A stretch of DNA of 64,000 nucleotides, taken from NCBI GenBank assembly GCA_029532415.1, contig JAQOTA010000052.1:1860001-1924000 (forward strand). The letters run 5' to 3'. A model generated the notes under the pieces. That model did not search any database. It was not told the DNA's origin and saw nothing but the letters and a program-made list of their open reading frames with translations. The translations under genes and the position numbers were made by a program. The DNA comes from Marasmius tenuissimus (lineage: Eukaryota; Basidiomycota; Agaricomycetes; Agaricales; Marasmiaceae). Positions 11,701 through 28,822 of this stretch are shown here, piece after piece (position 1 is the stretch's first letter; every line of letters starts with the position of its first letter).

Positions 11701-13824
11701 AAACGACCATACCTGTTTCTCCGACCACTACGACAACTCTATTTTTCGCCAAAAGATCGAGGAATTCCTGCTGCGCGCCAAATGACGGAAGCTTCTTCCG
11801 GACAGCCAGTAGTTCCTCGTACTGGGTCATTATGATTGCCTCGTCAGTCGCAGAATACAATCGGATGCAAGCTACTCACCTTGGGATTTCGACGGACGGC
11901 TTCGAGCTCCTCCCTGACTTGTTTATTGGTTCGTGAGTCGAATCTACGAGTTCCCGGACCTTTGGGAGACCCAGCTGATTGTTCCCCGCGGACAGGCTCC
12001 TCTGCCGTAGTAATAACTCCAGAACTTTTTGGCACTGGGAGGACGTGCCTCAATACATCTGAAATATTCGGAGGTCCGTCTGCTTCCACGGAAGCCCACG
12101 CATCTTCCAAGTGACGCATCGCAGCCATGCAAAATCCTTCTCCCTCCTGTATGAATGCGTTGTTTTCCAATGCGAGTAGGAGTTGAGAAAGCAGATGCAA
12201 TCGAATATAAGGAGGGATTGAGGGAGACGTGATATAAACGGGTGCATTCCCTACTCGTGGATAAGTTCCCTCGGGAGAGATCAAGATGTGCAAAGACGCG
12301 GGCGCGCTAAAAAGAGGCATAACAAGGTGATTGGGATCTTCGTATTCGGCGCCTAGTGATTGGGCCTCTTCCGGATCCACGGAGAAAGTAAGTTCAGGCT
12401 CGAAGGGCACCACGAAGATATCATCTACGGTCTCTCCAATCAATCTCTTGCCAAGAGCCGAGACGAGGAGATCCCAGTCCTCCACCAGACGAGAATCGGC
12501 AAGGAGTTCTTTGACTAAGTGTGGAGGCCACCCTGCGACCTTCACTGCCTTATCCTCCACCCAGCGCTTCTTGAGGTCATCATTTCCAGAATGGGCGGAA
12601 GTGACGAACGGGTTAGAGGAGTTATTGGATGGAAGGAACCTCTCTGGCAAATCGCATTCTGGCAGATGGAGAACCAGATACTCAATCGCAGCCTCCAGAG
12701 GAGACAACGATTCCAGCAAGTTTGCCGCGATCGGGGAAGGGCTGGAAAGGAATTTGACGGCGCCGCTGGCCTGGGCCGGGGTGAACTTCAGATTCAGCAA
12801 GGCCGTCTGCACTTGGCGCGAAGACTCTTCAGTCAGTACGAACGCGGTCGTGTCGGACTCTGGATAGAGGGACATGCCCTATAGATGTAACTTCAAAAAG
12901 AGGAACGAGTTCACAACGTTTCTAGAGATATCTTACCTTCTTGATCGCATCCTCGACTGATTCCCGTAGACTTGTGGCCATTCTCACCTCCGGTGCTTGT
13001 GAGAACTCGTTTGAAGAGCCACCAGAGGTACCTCTGGATGAGCCCTCCGCTTTGGAGCTCGAACCAGAGCGCTTTTCGGCAGCCCGAGCTTGTCTATCCT
13101 CTACTTCTTTCCGGGCAGCAAAAGGATCCGCGTCGTACATCCATTTCTGGTGTTCTGGCGCATTCTTATGCTCTACCTGCACTCGTCTTCCGTCGTCAGA
13201 ATCCCCTATCACTATCGACAACGTAGCAACTTCACCGCAAGTTCATTCCAATAGTCCTGAGGACCCCTGGGTAAAACCCTATTGAGCTGGATTCCATTGC
13301 AAAACTGATGTATTCAATTAACATGGATGTACACCAAACACACAGGGTATGCATGAACAGACCCGATAGAGGGCGTAGGTAGCGCCCCAGTGACGAGCCT
13401 CTAATGCTGATGGGCAGACATAAGGTGGATGAGGCTCCATCCGAACAGATTCCTTCTCAGAAGACTTTTTGTTGATTCTGCTGAGGGTTACGACGAATGA
13501 CCAGCCATTGGGCTGCTTACGCTGTAGGTGCAACTTGTCATTGACTCAACGCGTGTTAAGAAGTATTGAAGCGTACCGTATCTATCATAGGCTTTTCCCA
13601 GCCATTTTTCTGACATCTATTGGGCCTTGATGGACGTGTCAACTCGCGTTGGGAGCTACTAAGACGGACCTTTCGTGAAGAAGACTTGCAGGATATTTTG
13701 AGCCTGCAGGGAAAAGCGGTTTTTCTTCGGGATTGTTCGAGTTTGTAGGCTTTTCTGGTAGCTTTGATGGCTTTGAAGAATTTCCGGCATTCCCAGATTT
13801 CACGATTCCTTTACGCGGAGGCAT
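8781..13824 (-). CDS. DEVH-box RNA helicase, DHX57/YLR419W type
   Basis: About 20 exons, roughly 1,340 residues. The first eight are 13670-13824, 13577-13616, 13363-13521, 13236-13304, 12937-13176, 11880-12878, 11713-11821 and 11632-11652. The N-terminus (MPPRKGIVKSGN) leads to PLFPAGSKYPASLLHER and CQKNGWEKP, then a double-stranded-RNA-binding-like block NGWSFVVTLSRINKKSSE, a UBA-like segment, an RWD-like domain (GAEYEDPNHLVMPLF) and the helicase core. Core motifs are GETG/GCGKTTQ (I), TQPRR (Ia), VVVDEVHERS (II), LMSATI (III), ATTNVAE (V) and QRRGRAGRTRPG (VI), followed by HA2 and an OB-fold tail. These proteins unwind RNA structure, and relatives act in translation. The start lies only 127 bases from divergent PRP22. 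The intron at 13177-13235 removes what otherwise looks like a frameshift. The subfamily name rests on domain order and could be DHX29-like. Confidence 0.88.
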
Positions 13825-13951
13825 CCAATTGAAGTATAAGCTCAAGGTTAAACTTAACGAAGAGAGTCAGTGCTTATGTAATCACCTGCCTTTCAGGTGT
13901 GCCAGACTGAGAGACTCAGACGTCGAAAGTCACTCCCAACCTCCACCTTGT
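13825..13951. promoter_or_regulatory. Shared divergent promoter of two RNA helicases
   Basis: 127 bases separate the two start codons. No TATA box is evident, as expected for housekeeping genes. Both transcripts must start within this short stretch. Confidence 0.65.
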
Positions 13952-17685
<3,734 letters not shown>

Positions 17686-17969
17686 GTCGCCTACATACTG
17701 TCGCTGTTATCTGTACTATATGGTATTTTTACTGTAATCTATTCACTCAGCAAGGAAGACCTGAACGACCTCGAATTTTTCAATCAAGGGAATAAATTAG
17801 ACAGATGGTGTACTGTAGCAGTTGAGATGATCCATGCAATGATGTAGTACAACGAATATGGAGATGTGGTATATCTATGGATACAACAGAAATGAACGAT
17901 ACAGATTTCAGTGTTAGAGTAGTCATGAATGAGAATCAGTCCTCCAGGAATACATACACATTGACCCCA
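17686..17969. other. Short convergent intergenic region
   Basis: 284 bases between the PRP22 and NXT1 stop codons. It should hold both 3' ends. No other signal is seen. Confidence 0.5.
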
Positions 17970-18585
17970 TCACCCGACAAACCTAAGCGCGTCTACACTG
18001 ACGTAGTACTTCGTTCCCTCTTCAGGATTCGGGGGAACATTCGGATCCGGAACCAGCATGAACACCTGCGAAAAGACACGGGAGAGACCGTCCACACTCC
18101 GCGTAGTATTTCTCTGATTCGCAGCCGGTTGATGTTGTCTGCCGTGGACTACGCTGCCTGACACGTTCAAAAGTAGCGAAGGTGGCGTCGAGCCTAGTTC
18201 AACTCTCATGAGCTTCGTCGAAACCTGAGAGAACACGAAAAGCACGCACCTGGGATTGGGTGACAATCGAACGAGAGCAGCTCATGCTTGGTTGGTGGCA
18301 TTTTTTCTATCAACTGCTTCACTCCTTCAGACCCTTGCAGTGGATTCCCATTCCAGGTTATTGATGAGGTTGGGCGGTAAAAGTTGGGGAGGTCTGTGAG
18401 TCGTGTGCTCGAGTCATAGGCCGTGTAGTAGAGCTTTATGAAGCTGTCCGCTGCTCGTGTAGCGATCGTGATACTGTAAGGCGCGTTGGTAAGCTCAAGC
18501 GTAGCTATAGTCATGAAAATACCCACTCGTCACGCGTTAGAGCAGCCGAGGGCGCAGGAGTACCAGCAGGAGCAGGGGTGGCCAT
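17970..18585 (-). CDS. NXT1: mRNA export factor NXT1/p15 (NTF2-like)
   Basis: Three exons (18527-18585, 18250-18473, 17970-18202) give 171 residues. NXT1 is the small NTF2-fold partner of the TAP/NXF1 mRNA export receptor. The family blocks are ITIATRAADSFIKLYYTAYD, LPNFYRPTSSITWNGNPLQG, LLSFDCHPIP and, near the end, VFSQVFMLVPDP with KYYVSVDALRFVG. The Ala/Pro/Thr-rich first exon (MATPAPAGTPAPS) is typical of basidiomycete copies. The best join of exon 1 uses a GTGGGT donor after GAC GA; the more obvious GTATTT donor would break the frame. The gene is divergent from methionine aminopeptidase 2. NTF2 itself is less likely, because the HPIP block and the YYVSVDALRFVG ending fit NXT1 better. 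Confidence 0.88.
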
Positions 18586-18706
18586 CGTGGTCAATGGCAA
18601 AGCGTAATTGAGCTACACTGCCACTTCGGTACCTTCGGCACGACTTCGGCAGGCATATATGATCCAATCGTTTTGGCACAATTTTTCATCTCCACCACCC
18701 GTCAAT
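18586..18706. promoter_or_regulatory. Shared divergent promoter NXT1 / MAP2
   Basis: 121 bases between the two start codons, without a clear TATA box. Both promoters must overlap here. Confidence 0.6.
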
Positions 18707-20431
<1,725 letters not shown>

Positions 20432-21331
20432 ACCTGTGAATAGTGAACAGGACTGTATCTAGTTTCTCAGCGCTGTTTGCTGGGGCTTTGATTTTCAATC
20501 TCATACAGCAAACACATTCATCTTTTGTATACACTGGGATACCTATAACTCAAAAGGCCTTGAATGCGCCAAAGACCGGGAACCCTCCGGGCTTCGGCTG
20601 AGAAAGCCTAGATGCTCATTGCTGGAGTCTGGACAAACGTCGGGCTTGAAAATGAATTCGTGAGCAAGTGACTCGCTGCTCTTCCCCCATCTCCACCCTG
20701 CTCTGCATAACGCGGAGAAACTGATTCCTCACCAACCCCTCACCAGCCCCCCGTACGCGTATCGATGTACTCGACTCCGTCCCGTGCTCTCCAATTCCGG
20801 GTGGATACTGCCTCCTACTGACACAGGGATCCACCGGCCCCTCCATCTCTACATCGTCATCGCCCGCGGCCTTTACGACCCTATTTGTTTTACTTCACGA
20901 TCGTCAACGATCACTCAGGACAAATATGCCCGATTACAGGGACCTTCTTGTTTATTTCATGTGATAATGGGGAAGGACCATGGAAAAATCGGGTACCAGA
21001 GAGGATTAATAGGCGGTGAAGAGAGTATTTGAAGAAAAGAGCTTGAGGAATTGGAGGAATGAAAAGGCCACAACTTCAACTTGCTCGAAGGGGACGTTTG
21101 CACAGACTTGCAGTTGCGATGACTTGGGCAGAAAGAAGCAGCGGCGCTCGGGCCAATGACGACCTTACGTAACATGCTTACCCCGCAAGTTTGAGCCCGC
21201 TTGACGCTTGAACAACCTTGTCTGCCTTTTTTATTCCTCTCATCCTCTTATGCCTGTTGGACGAGCCGACGTTCAAATTCGTCAAATCTCTCCCTTAAAC
21301 CTTCTTCATTGATTCTCTCTAGGGCTTCACG
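20432..21331. other. Intergenic region, no gene recognised
   Basis: About 900 bases holding the MAP2 3' end and the promoter and CT-rich leader of the hydrolase gene (around 21220-21330). Short open frames on both strands lack any conserved feature. Confidence 0.5.
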
Positions 21332-23736
21332 ATGACCGTTACTCTGCCCTGGCCGTTCAAGACGTGTTCGGATTCTTCGCCATCGTCGCCAGAGAAGTCA
21401 GAAACTCAGCCTGACTCCCATTCGGAGGATCCGAAACGCTCTTTGACCGTGTTTCTACGCCATTATTCAACTCCAGGAGTGTCACCACCCTCAGCGCGAA
21501 TCGATTCCAGTCTGAAAATACAAGAGAGACAGCCGATTCGCGTATGGCACTTATGGAAGTACGGTGTGTTGGCCGCAATGAAGAGCAAGTGTGCTACGGT
21601 ATTCCTCCTCAGATCATAATTGACCGGAAACTCTTGTCTTCTAGCAACGGAGCTCGCTTTCGATCTTGCTTCCTACCAGATATGGGGACCCAGGAAGAAA
21701 TCCTGGGGATTGGAAATGACAGTGATCAACAGCCTGATGCGTGGTGCTGGTCGTCATAGTGCATTGGTGGACATCGTGAGTTACAGTCCGCACGGTGACA
21801 AGAACTATTCTGATACTCATTTCTGTTCGGCTTATAGACAACAATTCGCTTGCTTATGGGGATTGGAGGGCTTATGCCTCTACCTTCTGATGCCTTGGTC
21901 ACGCCCGTCTCATTTCGTGTTAAGAGGCGGAACCTACGCGGTATACTCGCGGAATTCGATCGCGCAGAAGATGGCACACGACTTCTTTCAGGAGAATGGG
22001 TAGTTGGCCGGAAAACCTGGCAGAGGCTACAAGCTGAATGGGAAGCCACAAAGTCAGGCAAACGAAGTGCGAATTCGTCTGGTGGGTCGACTCCGACTCA
22101 TAGAGGAATACGACACGAACGTGTCATACTTTACATACACGGAGGTGAGTTGACTGTCATCCGTTTCGGGGAAATATCGATTGGTTCTCATTTGGCCCAT
22201 GTGATGTTAGGTGCATACTACGTGTCCAGTGCCGCTGCACAGCGGATAGTCTCCATTCCGCTCTCCAAATACACTGACTGTCGCGTCTTTGGTAAGAACG
22301 CCGGTACCTCCAGCTTTTTTTTGGCGGCCGCTGACTAGCACACAGCTTTAGACTACAGACTAGCTCCCGAGACCACATTTCCCGGTCCCTTGCATGACGC
22401 TGCAAGTGCCTACTTCCGACTGGTAGAAGATCTTCACATCCCCCCGGAGAACATCGTTCTCGCTGGCGATAGCGCAGGCGGGGGTCTCTGCTTGGCCCTT
22501 CTCATGTACCTGCGCGATAATCACTATGCTCTCCCCTCCGCAGGCATCTTAATGTCACCCTGGGTCGGTAAGTCATCTTTTCGAACGCCACTTACCATTA
22601 TGTGTCCACTGACATGTGAAATTTATAGATTTGACGATGAGTTGCGAATCTTGGGACTCCAATGCTCCTTATGATGTGGTGCCCATGCCTGCACCAGATG
22701 ATCACCTCAATCCAGTTGCACTCTATCTCGGTGACAATATGGAGCAGTATATGACCCACCCATACGCAAGTCCTCTTTTTGGAGATTTCAGGGGATTACC
22801 TCCTCTTCTGATCCAAGCGGGCGATTCCGAGGTTTTACGCGATGAAATTACCCTTTTGGCTCACAAGGCCACACTGGCGGGAGTCGAGGTTCGACATGAG
22901 CTGTACGAGGATGCTGTGGGTACTCTCTTCGACTTTTTGGGAACTCTGTAATGACAACGATGATCCCATAGGTTCACGTATTTCAATTATACCCCTTTCT
23001 AGACGCCACTGCCAAATCGTTCTCCTCCATGCGGGACTTCATACGTCGTACTCTCCCACGGGTTCAACGGTGTACTCCTCAGGCACTGGACGAGGGTGCC
23101 GTCAAAGATCTCGAAAGGGAAATTGAGAACGACAAAGTCACCATTGTCCGTGGGGATGGTGTGGAGACTGGAAGTGGCTTGAACGAAGTCAAGGAGAATG
23201 TAGAACCATCGACCACGGAGTCTAGCAGTGATACTGATGACGACCCCGAACGACGTCGGAATGCTTTTGCGAGCTGGGGCCGTCAATCTGGATGGTATAT
23301 CTCCGCAAGTACCGACGAGGACGAGGACGATGAGGACAATCGATGCAGGACTCCTGTACCGACACAGAAACCAAAGTCTTCGCCATCGTCACCTCAGAGA
23401 AGGCGTGCAGGGACGATGCCTTCCATGTCCGGGTTCGAGAGGATCCGCTCTGCTATGACGATGATTATGCAGGACCCGCCTCCACCTTACTCTCCAACAA
23501 CCACTCCTACAAGCCTGAGCCACCGACGAGGCGGGCCATCCAAGATCTCCCTTCCGTCTTCTGCAGAATCTCCGACGACCATGTCCTCAATGCGGTCAAT
23601 ACCTCCTTCGCCATCCGTTCGGCGTTCCTCGCGAGCTACAAGCCATCAAGATATAACCAACCTAGTCGAAGAATGGACGAATTCCGGGCCCGCCAATCGG
23701 ACTGTCGTGTATTCACCCTATTTCCCTCGTTCATGA
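21332..23736 (+). CDS. HSL-family alpha/beta hydrolase with long disordered tail
   Basis: Multi-exon esterase/lipase of the hormone-sensitive-lipase group. The oxyanion-hole motif HGGAYY forms across the intron that starts at 22145. DYRLAPE follows another intron. The nucleophile elbow is GDSAGGG. The acid lies in LIQAGDSEVLRDE and the catalytic His in EDAVHVFQ, so the triad is complete. The N-terminal region (before about residue 100) holds a short conserved-looking helix block ELAFDLASYQIWGPRK. After the hydrolase comes a tail of about 230 residues that is acidic and Ser-rich, with a PPPPY motif (PPxY type, a possible WW-domain or Rsp5-type ligase site). This suggests ubiquitin-regulated turnover of a lipid or steroid esterase. 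The substrate is unknown. No signal peptide is seen. The first intron begins either with a GC donor (21585) or a weak GT donor (21591); both keep the frame. Confidence 0.85.
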
Positions 23737-23974
23737 ACGTCACCTATCCATTTGCCCTCTTCCCTTGATTCGTAACTTCATGTGTTCTTTTACGCATTTA
23801 CGTTCCTTAACCGCCATTGCATTGACATTCGCAATCCATTGTTGTACTTGTATAAACTCACACCTTGCACTCAATATTTATTACTAACTAATAGGATAGG
23901 TATCCTCCTTCCAATGTAGAATATGATGCATCATGTCAGTCATTAGCATGTCGTAAAGATTGAAGGGAACTCGC

Positions 23975-25494
23975 TCAACGAGATGCACCTTGTCCACCTT
24001 GCAATTCCAACGCCTTTTTGTACAACTCCAGCTCCTCAATGATATTCATCAACGCATTGCACTCCCAATTCCCAAAGATAAAACCTTCATAGAGCAAAGT
24101 CGTACCCCACCACGAGATGGCGACCGTGACGATTGTAAAAAGGGAGTTGATCCAGGCGAAGGGGAACCAAGCCGAACCGATGGCAATAGCGACGAGGGCG
24201 AAGATACACACAACGAACGTGTAGAGTTCCCGCTGACCACGAGTCTTTGCCATCCGATAGCAAGCAGCGAGGGATTGTATCATTTCCGTTATACACGCGT
24301 CCGAAAGGTCTGACGTTTCGGACCAAACGTTGGACGACTCAGGCTCGGGTCCAGGGGCGAGTTCGGTAGGAGAATCAAGGAATGTTGAGGTTGAGGTGGG
24401 TACATCAATTGTCAGCGTTGATTTGACTGCGAAGTGATCTGAAAAGGAGAAGTTGCGACCCGGGACGTTATGCCTCAGCGCTACGACACAGTCCGTGCAA
24501 CGGAGACTTGGGTACTTGTTCTTGTTGCTCTTCAGGGGTGGATTCCGGTAATAGACGTAGTCGAGACGTTTCTGTTCGAAACGAACAGACCAGCTGTTCA
24601 AATTTATATCTGCGGTGACACCGTATTGTTCTATGGCTGTTTGGGGATCAGGTCGAGTTTCATGGGAATAGTTTCCAGACGGATGGGTGACTATCCAGGA
24701 GTCGGACATGTCCGTATATTCGCGAATGATGGTCATTGCGAGGTCGTTCGGGGTACTGTTGAAATCTCCTGCCTGTAAGGTCTGTCAGAATACGGTCTAG
24801 TGTCTCGAGGATTGACAAAACGCACTGCAATAACATATCGACCACTCTGTGACGCCTGCTTCGCCAATTTTGCAAACTCCCATGCATTGACCAGTCTGTG
24901 AGCATAAGTATCACCGCCTTTGGCATACATCTGTCCTCAAGGTCAATACTTCAGAACTAAAGGATTCCATCCAAGAACGTACATGCGTGTTGAACACCTG
25001 CACCTCGCCCAAAACGGGGTGGCTGATGATTATACTCGCTGCAGCCTTCCCAACGAACCAATCTCCTCCAGTAACATCGATAGGAAGTCCATTTAGCGCG
25101 TAAGGGTGACAATCACTTCCAACAATTGGGAATCGAGATAGAATTGCGAGGCCAGCGCCTAGTGCACCACTATGGAAACGCTGAGTTGTGGGGCCAGTCT
25201 ATATGCAGCAGGAAATTCGAACGCTCACCTGTAGAAGAACTTGGAGAAAGGTAATCTCTTGGAAACGCTATTTCGGATGTGCTCGTAGTCCGCAAACACC
25301 CATATCTCTTGGAGACAGATGATGTCGTATTCGTCAGATGAGGCCAGCTCGATAGCTAAGGCTTCGACACGCTCTCTTCTTAGCTTTGCGACAAACTTGA
25401 GGCCCCTAATTGTGGGTAAGCAAAGAACGAAAGCTCGAGACGAACTGAATTACCAGCAATTTTGGGTAAGAACGGTAATCTTGTGTTCTGACAT
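23975..25494 (-). CDS. ISC1: Inositol phosphosphingolipid phospholipase C (ISC1-type neutral sphingomyelinase)
   Basis: Mg-dependent enzyme of the endonuclease/exonuclease/phosphatase superfamily that cleaves inositol phosphosphingolipids to ceramide. It starts MSEHKITVLTQNCWGLKF (first intron inside the Trp codon). Motifs are ICLQEIW (metal Glu), a GDWFVGKAAASI block, VFNTHMYA, AGDFNSTPNDLAM (catalytic Asp/Asn) and SFSDHFAVKS (general-base His). The C-terminus has two membrane segments (LYTFVVCIFALVAIAIG and INSLFTIVTVAISWWG), as in yeast Isc1 and mammalian nSMase2-like enzymes, so it sits on the ER or mitochondrial outer membrane. A short cytosolic tail follows. It is convergent with the hydrolase gene, with 238 bases between their stops. 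All catalytic residues I can check are present. Confidence 0.92.
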
Positions 25495-25869
25495 CGGGGC
25501 GTTGAGTGCAAGGTGATGTGGGAGTGGAGTCGCTTAACAGGTCAAACTGGGCTGTCGGGAACCAAGTAGGAGCTCAAGAATGGTCGGGTCGGCTCGAGGT
25601 GGTGGTACGGCAGACTGCTGGCAGGTGAGACGCTGCTACCTAGCAGCACAATAACTGGAGTGGTCCATCATCATCAAAGTGATCTCGTTGCTGAGTGACC
25701 TAAGAGTAGTTCACAAACTTCGTGGTACATACAAGGTACCTAGAAGCTACCATATCGTACTGATACACCGTGCAAAGGAACTAGTGTTACAAGCATCCGT
25801 CGTAAAGTGAAAGAACGTATGAAGTTGAAGAGTGTCACGATCCCTCATGGGTCCTATACAAAAACCAAC
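25495..25869. other. Intergenic, ISC1 promoter side
   Basis: 375 bases between the ISC1 start and the stop of the AT-hook gene (both minus). No gene is seen. Confidence 0.5.
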
Positions 25870-28040
25870 TCAGTTGTCAGGCCACCCTTCCGTGCAAGGC
25901 TTATCTGGTCTTCGACTATTCCGTCCTCGACAATCCAGCTTTCCACAGTCCTTGCACGGATTCATACAAAAATTTCGCCCGCCCTTGCCTTTGCAATCCG
26001 GAGACCCGCACTTTGAACAATGTCGCGGACTGCGTTTTCGAGGGAGATCACCACTGAGCACCGTCATTTGATTCGTCTGTGGCGGCGGGTGTGCATGGGG
26101 ATGTGGATGTGGATGATATTCTGTATCCGAGTGATGAGTGAAAGGATACGGCCGTTTCCCAAGTTCGGTGGAGGATGGACGTATAGTCGTGGGTGTTGTC
26201 GTCGCCGGTGCAGCATGCGAAGCATTCCCATTCATAGCTGAATTACCATTGACCAGGGATGCTATAGTAGCAATGGGAGGCGTTGGAGTAGCGGGCCCAG
26301 AAGGAGGAGAGACGACAGTATTGGGTATGATAGAGGGCGGTAGCTGGCGGCTCTGAGGTTTAGCGGAGGTGGAAGATTGGAGTCTGGGAGAAGATGCAGC
26401 ACTTGGGAAGTCGTGGGAGCTAAAGTGGTAAGAGGTAAAGTTGGGTGTGGATGAGTGTGGGTATACATTGGGACTGTACGAAGTCTGCGTCTGTGGCGGG
26501 TAGACAGAATTCGTCGACTGAGTCGAAGATCCAGCTGTCGACGGGGCTGAAGGGGTTGAAGAAGGAGGAATTATGTGAAGGTCACTCGGGGCCATATTCC
26601 CATTTCCATCCGTGGATTCTACGGCAGCTGTGTTAGCCCTCCAGGCATTGTTGTAAGCGTCTGGGAAGCCCTAAAGATTGGTTGGTTGATCAGCAGCAGC
26701 TTGTGAATCAGTACACGAGAGCGTTTACCCCTGAAGATTGTTGCACCGGTCTGGTGTACGACCCGCTGGTTTGTCCATTCCCGTTCGCTGTGGACCCCAG
26801 GTGGTTGGACTCCTCGTGCTCCTCCCCCTTTTTGTCGTCTTCACCAGGCAATCCTCTCTGAACGTTGTACAACAGGTCGATGATACCCTCTTTCTGCAAA
26901 CCGGCCTTCAACGCGCCACGTACTAGATTCCATAGCAACTTGGACACGCCTAGTGCCTGCCAGTTCCACACTTCGGGGTTGGTCCCCGAATCACTCTCGC
27001 TGATTAACCGGGCGGGAAACTCGTCCTTGAGCTTGGTAGGCAGTGATCGAATAATGGAAGGATCCGTGCTGGCATATTTCCGGGCCTCCCCGTTGTTTGC
27101 ATTGGTGCATATCGCACTTTTGCAGACATACTCGCAGCCAATGATGAAGAACGGACGTTCTATATCATAGACCTTGATGGGCCCGGATTTTATGCGACCT
27201 TGATTCAGTAGTGGGGAAGAGCAAGTCGGACATGATATTCCGTTGAAGACGAGGGGCTGAGGATCCCAATAGAGGAAACGGTGGTCAGATGGTGTACGGG
27301 CCGTGGAGGTGGAGGCTGTCAGCGAGAAATACGCGGGTGATGATGGCAACCAGAACGTTTTAAGGATAGAATACAATGATGGGATATGATGACTTTGGGT
27401 TGGTGAGGGGGAAAGAGAGACAAGGTGAGATTTGAATGCATCTTCGACATTGAGAGCTGACGTCGAGGGGAGAGGCGGTAGGGATGCCAACGAGACGAGT
27501 AAAGTTGTCAGGAACATTGTTGGTTTAGTGCGTGCTAGCTCCGCCCAGTCGTCGAAAGGATAATTAGCTGAACGAGTCTTCGGTGTCCTGGTTCCGTTTG
27601 TACCGTTGTGTGTGGCTGATACACCGTGGTAGCTCTGCCGCATTCAGAATGTGAATGATAGAACGTGAATGATGAGTAAGACTGAGCTGGAATAGAGATC
27701 GTACCACGGATGCAGACAATGAGCTGTCAATTCCCTCTGAATTCCCGCTCTTCCTGGGTCGGGAGGGACCTGCAGAGCCAGCAGGAAGGCCATCCTTCCG
27801 TGGTCGTCCGACAGGTCTCTTGACACCGTTAGCCACTGGTGTTGTCGGATTGTTCGAATCCTTCTTTCCACTTCCTTTGGGTCGCCCAGGCTTCCGCTTT
27901 ATTGGAGTCTCGCTCATGGCAGTCGGCTGTCCAAGGCCCTCCGTCGACGTATTAGCGTTCAGGAATGATTCCGGGGTCATATGGTTGACAAAGTTTTGCG
28001 ACGTTGACGCAGAGGAAATGGCGGCGTAATTGGGTTCCAT
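25870..28040 (-). CDS. AT-hook protein with conserved fungal domain and C-terminal cysteine cluster
   Basis: Three in-phase exons (27705-28040, 26729-27634, 25870-26670) give 680 residues. Two AT-hooks near residues 48-56 and 74-83 (KRKPGRPKG, KRPVGRPRK) indicate binding to AT-rich minor groove. Residues about 125-340 form a globular domain with WAELARTKPTMFL, FLYWDPQPLVFNG, SCPTCSSPLLNQGR and FFIIGCEYVCKS. This resembles a basidiomycete-expanded domain that I believe Pfam lists as DUF6729 (from memory, unverified). A disordered Ser/Thr/Pro part follows with a His-Pro repeat. The last 50 residues hold a tight cluster: CSKCGSPDCKG, CMNPCKDCGKLDCRGRN and a final Cys. It probably binds zinc and may read DNA or chromatin. 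No transposase core is present. Function is unknown; the gene structure is well supported. Confidence 0.8.
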
Positions 28041-28822
28041 TATAGAGAGCTGGTGACATGAGAATTATGAGCAAAAACATCATACAGAAACGCAGCAAGG
28101 GTTGGATGATGAGTTATGTGAAAGACAAACTTATCCTCCGGCAAAGAAACTTGAAATTCCCGAAGGAAATACTTACCGCCCTGTATAAAATCGCGCGCGT
28201 GTAGATGAAACTGCCAGTTATTCCCAGCTGCCGACCCTAGAACAATGGTCCAGGACTCTGCCTGGCTGGTTCTGCTGCAGACAGCAGACGATGATGAAAG
28301 GAACTGAAGTCTGAGAAGTGACGATTCAGATGGCGGAGAGCCAGATAAACCAAATCGGGGGTTCGCGCATTATTTTCCAGGATTACATAATAATACAACC
28401 TGCTTTGACTGCTAACCACATATCCAGGAATTGCGGAGGGTCGCACGTAAATCCTAAGTGTGCGATGCCCACGATGTATCCAACAGACCTCTCTGATGGT
28501 CATCGGGAGCACAAGCACCCTCCTGGAGGCAGAAAATGCGCTGGGAATAACCCGATTCCCAGCATCCAGCTACGGCGTTGGTAAATAGGATCCGAGCATT
28601 CACGTCCTCGAGCGCGATGCGTATCGCTGCTATTGACTCCCCGCTGGAAACCAGATACCGCTGAAGGGAGTTGGCAGTACCGGGGACCAAGGTTGGATTG
28701 TTTCCAGGAACTCCCAGGAAGGGGTCATCGCAATTCAATCCAATTCTCACAAGTCAGTCAGCCTCAAGTCTGTCTGGAAAGCATAAAATCCCAGCATCAA
28801 AAGAACTCTCCAGTCGAATATC
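28041..28822. other. Divergent intergenic region
   Basis: 782 bases between the AT-hook gene (minus) and the monooxygenase gene (plus). A TATA-like ATAAAAT or its complement is visible near 28185-28191, on the side of the AT-hook gene. Nothing coding is convincing. Confidence 0.5.

Noticed and set aside
13177..13235. Apparent frameshift in the helicase after the DYWNELA block
   Set aside because: A 59-base intron with a GTGAAG donor, CTGAC branch point and GTGCAG acceptor restores the frame and the expected VEHKNAPEHQKWMYD sequence.
13733..13951. In-frame upstream extension of PRP22
   Set aside because: The frame is open without stops, but it runs antisense to the first coding exon of the neighbouring helicase and is not conserved in PRP22. 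The usual MADSDLYNLE start fits.
28237..28750. Minus-strand open frames upstream of the monooxygenase
   Set aside because: Two overlapping frames without motifs; the interval is better explained as a divergent promoter region.
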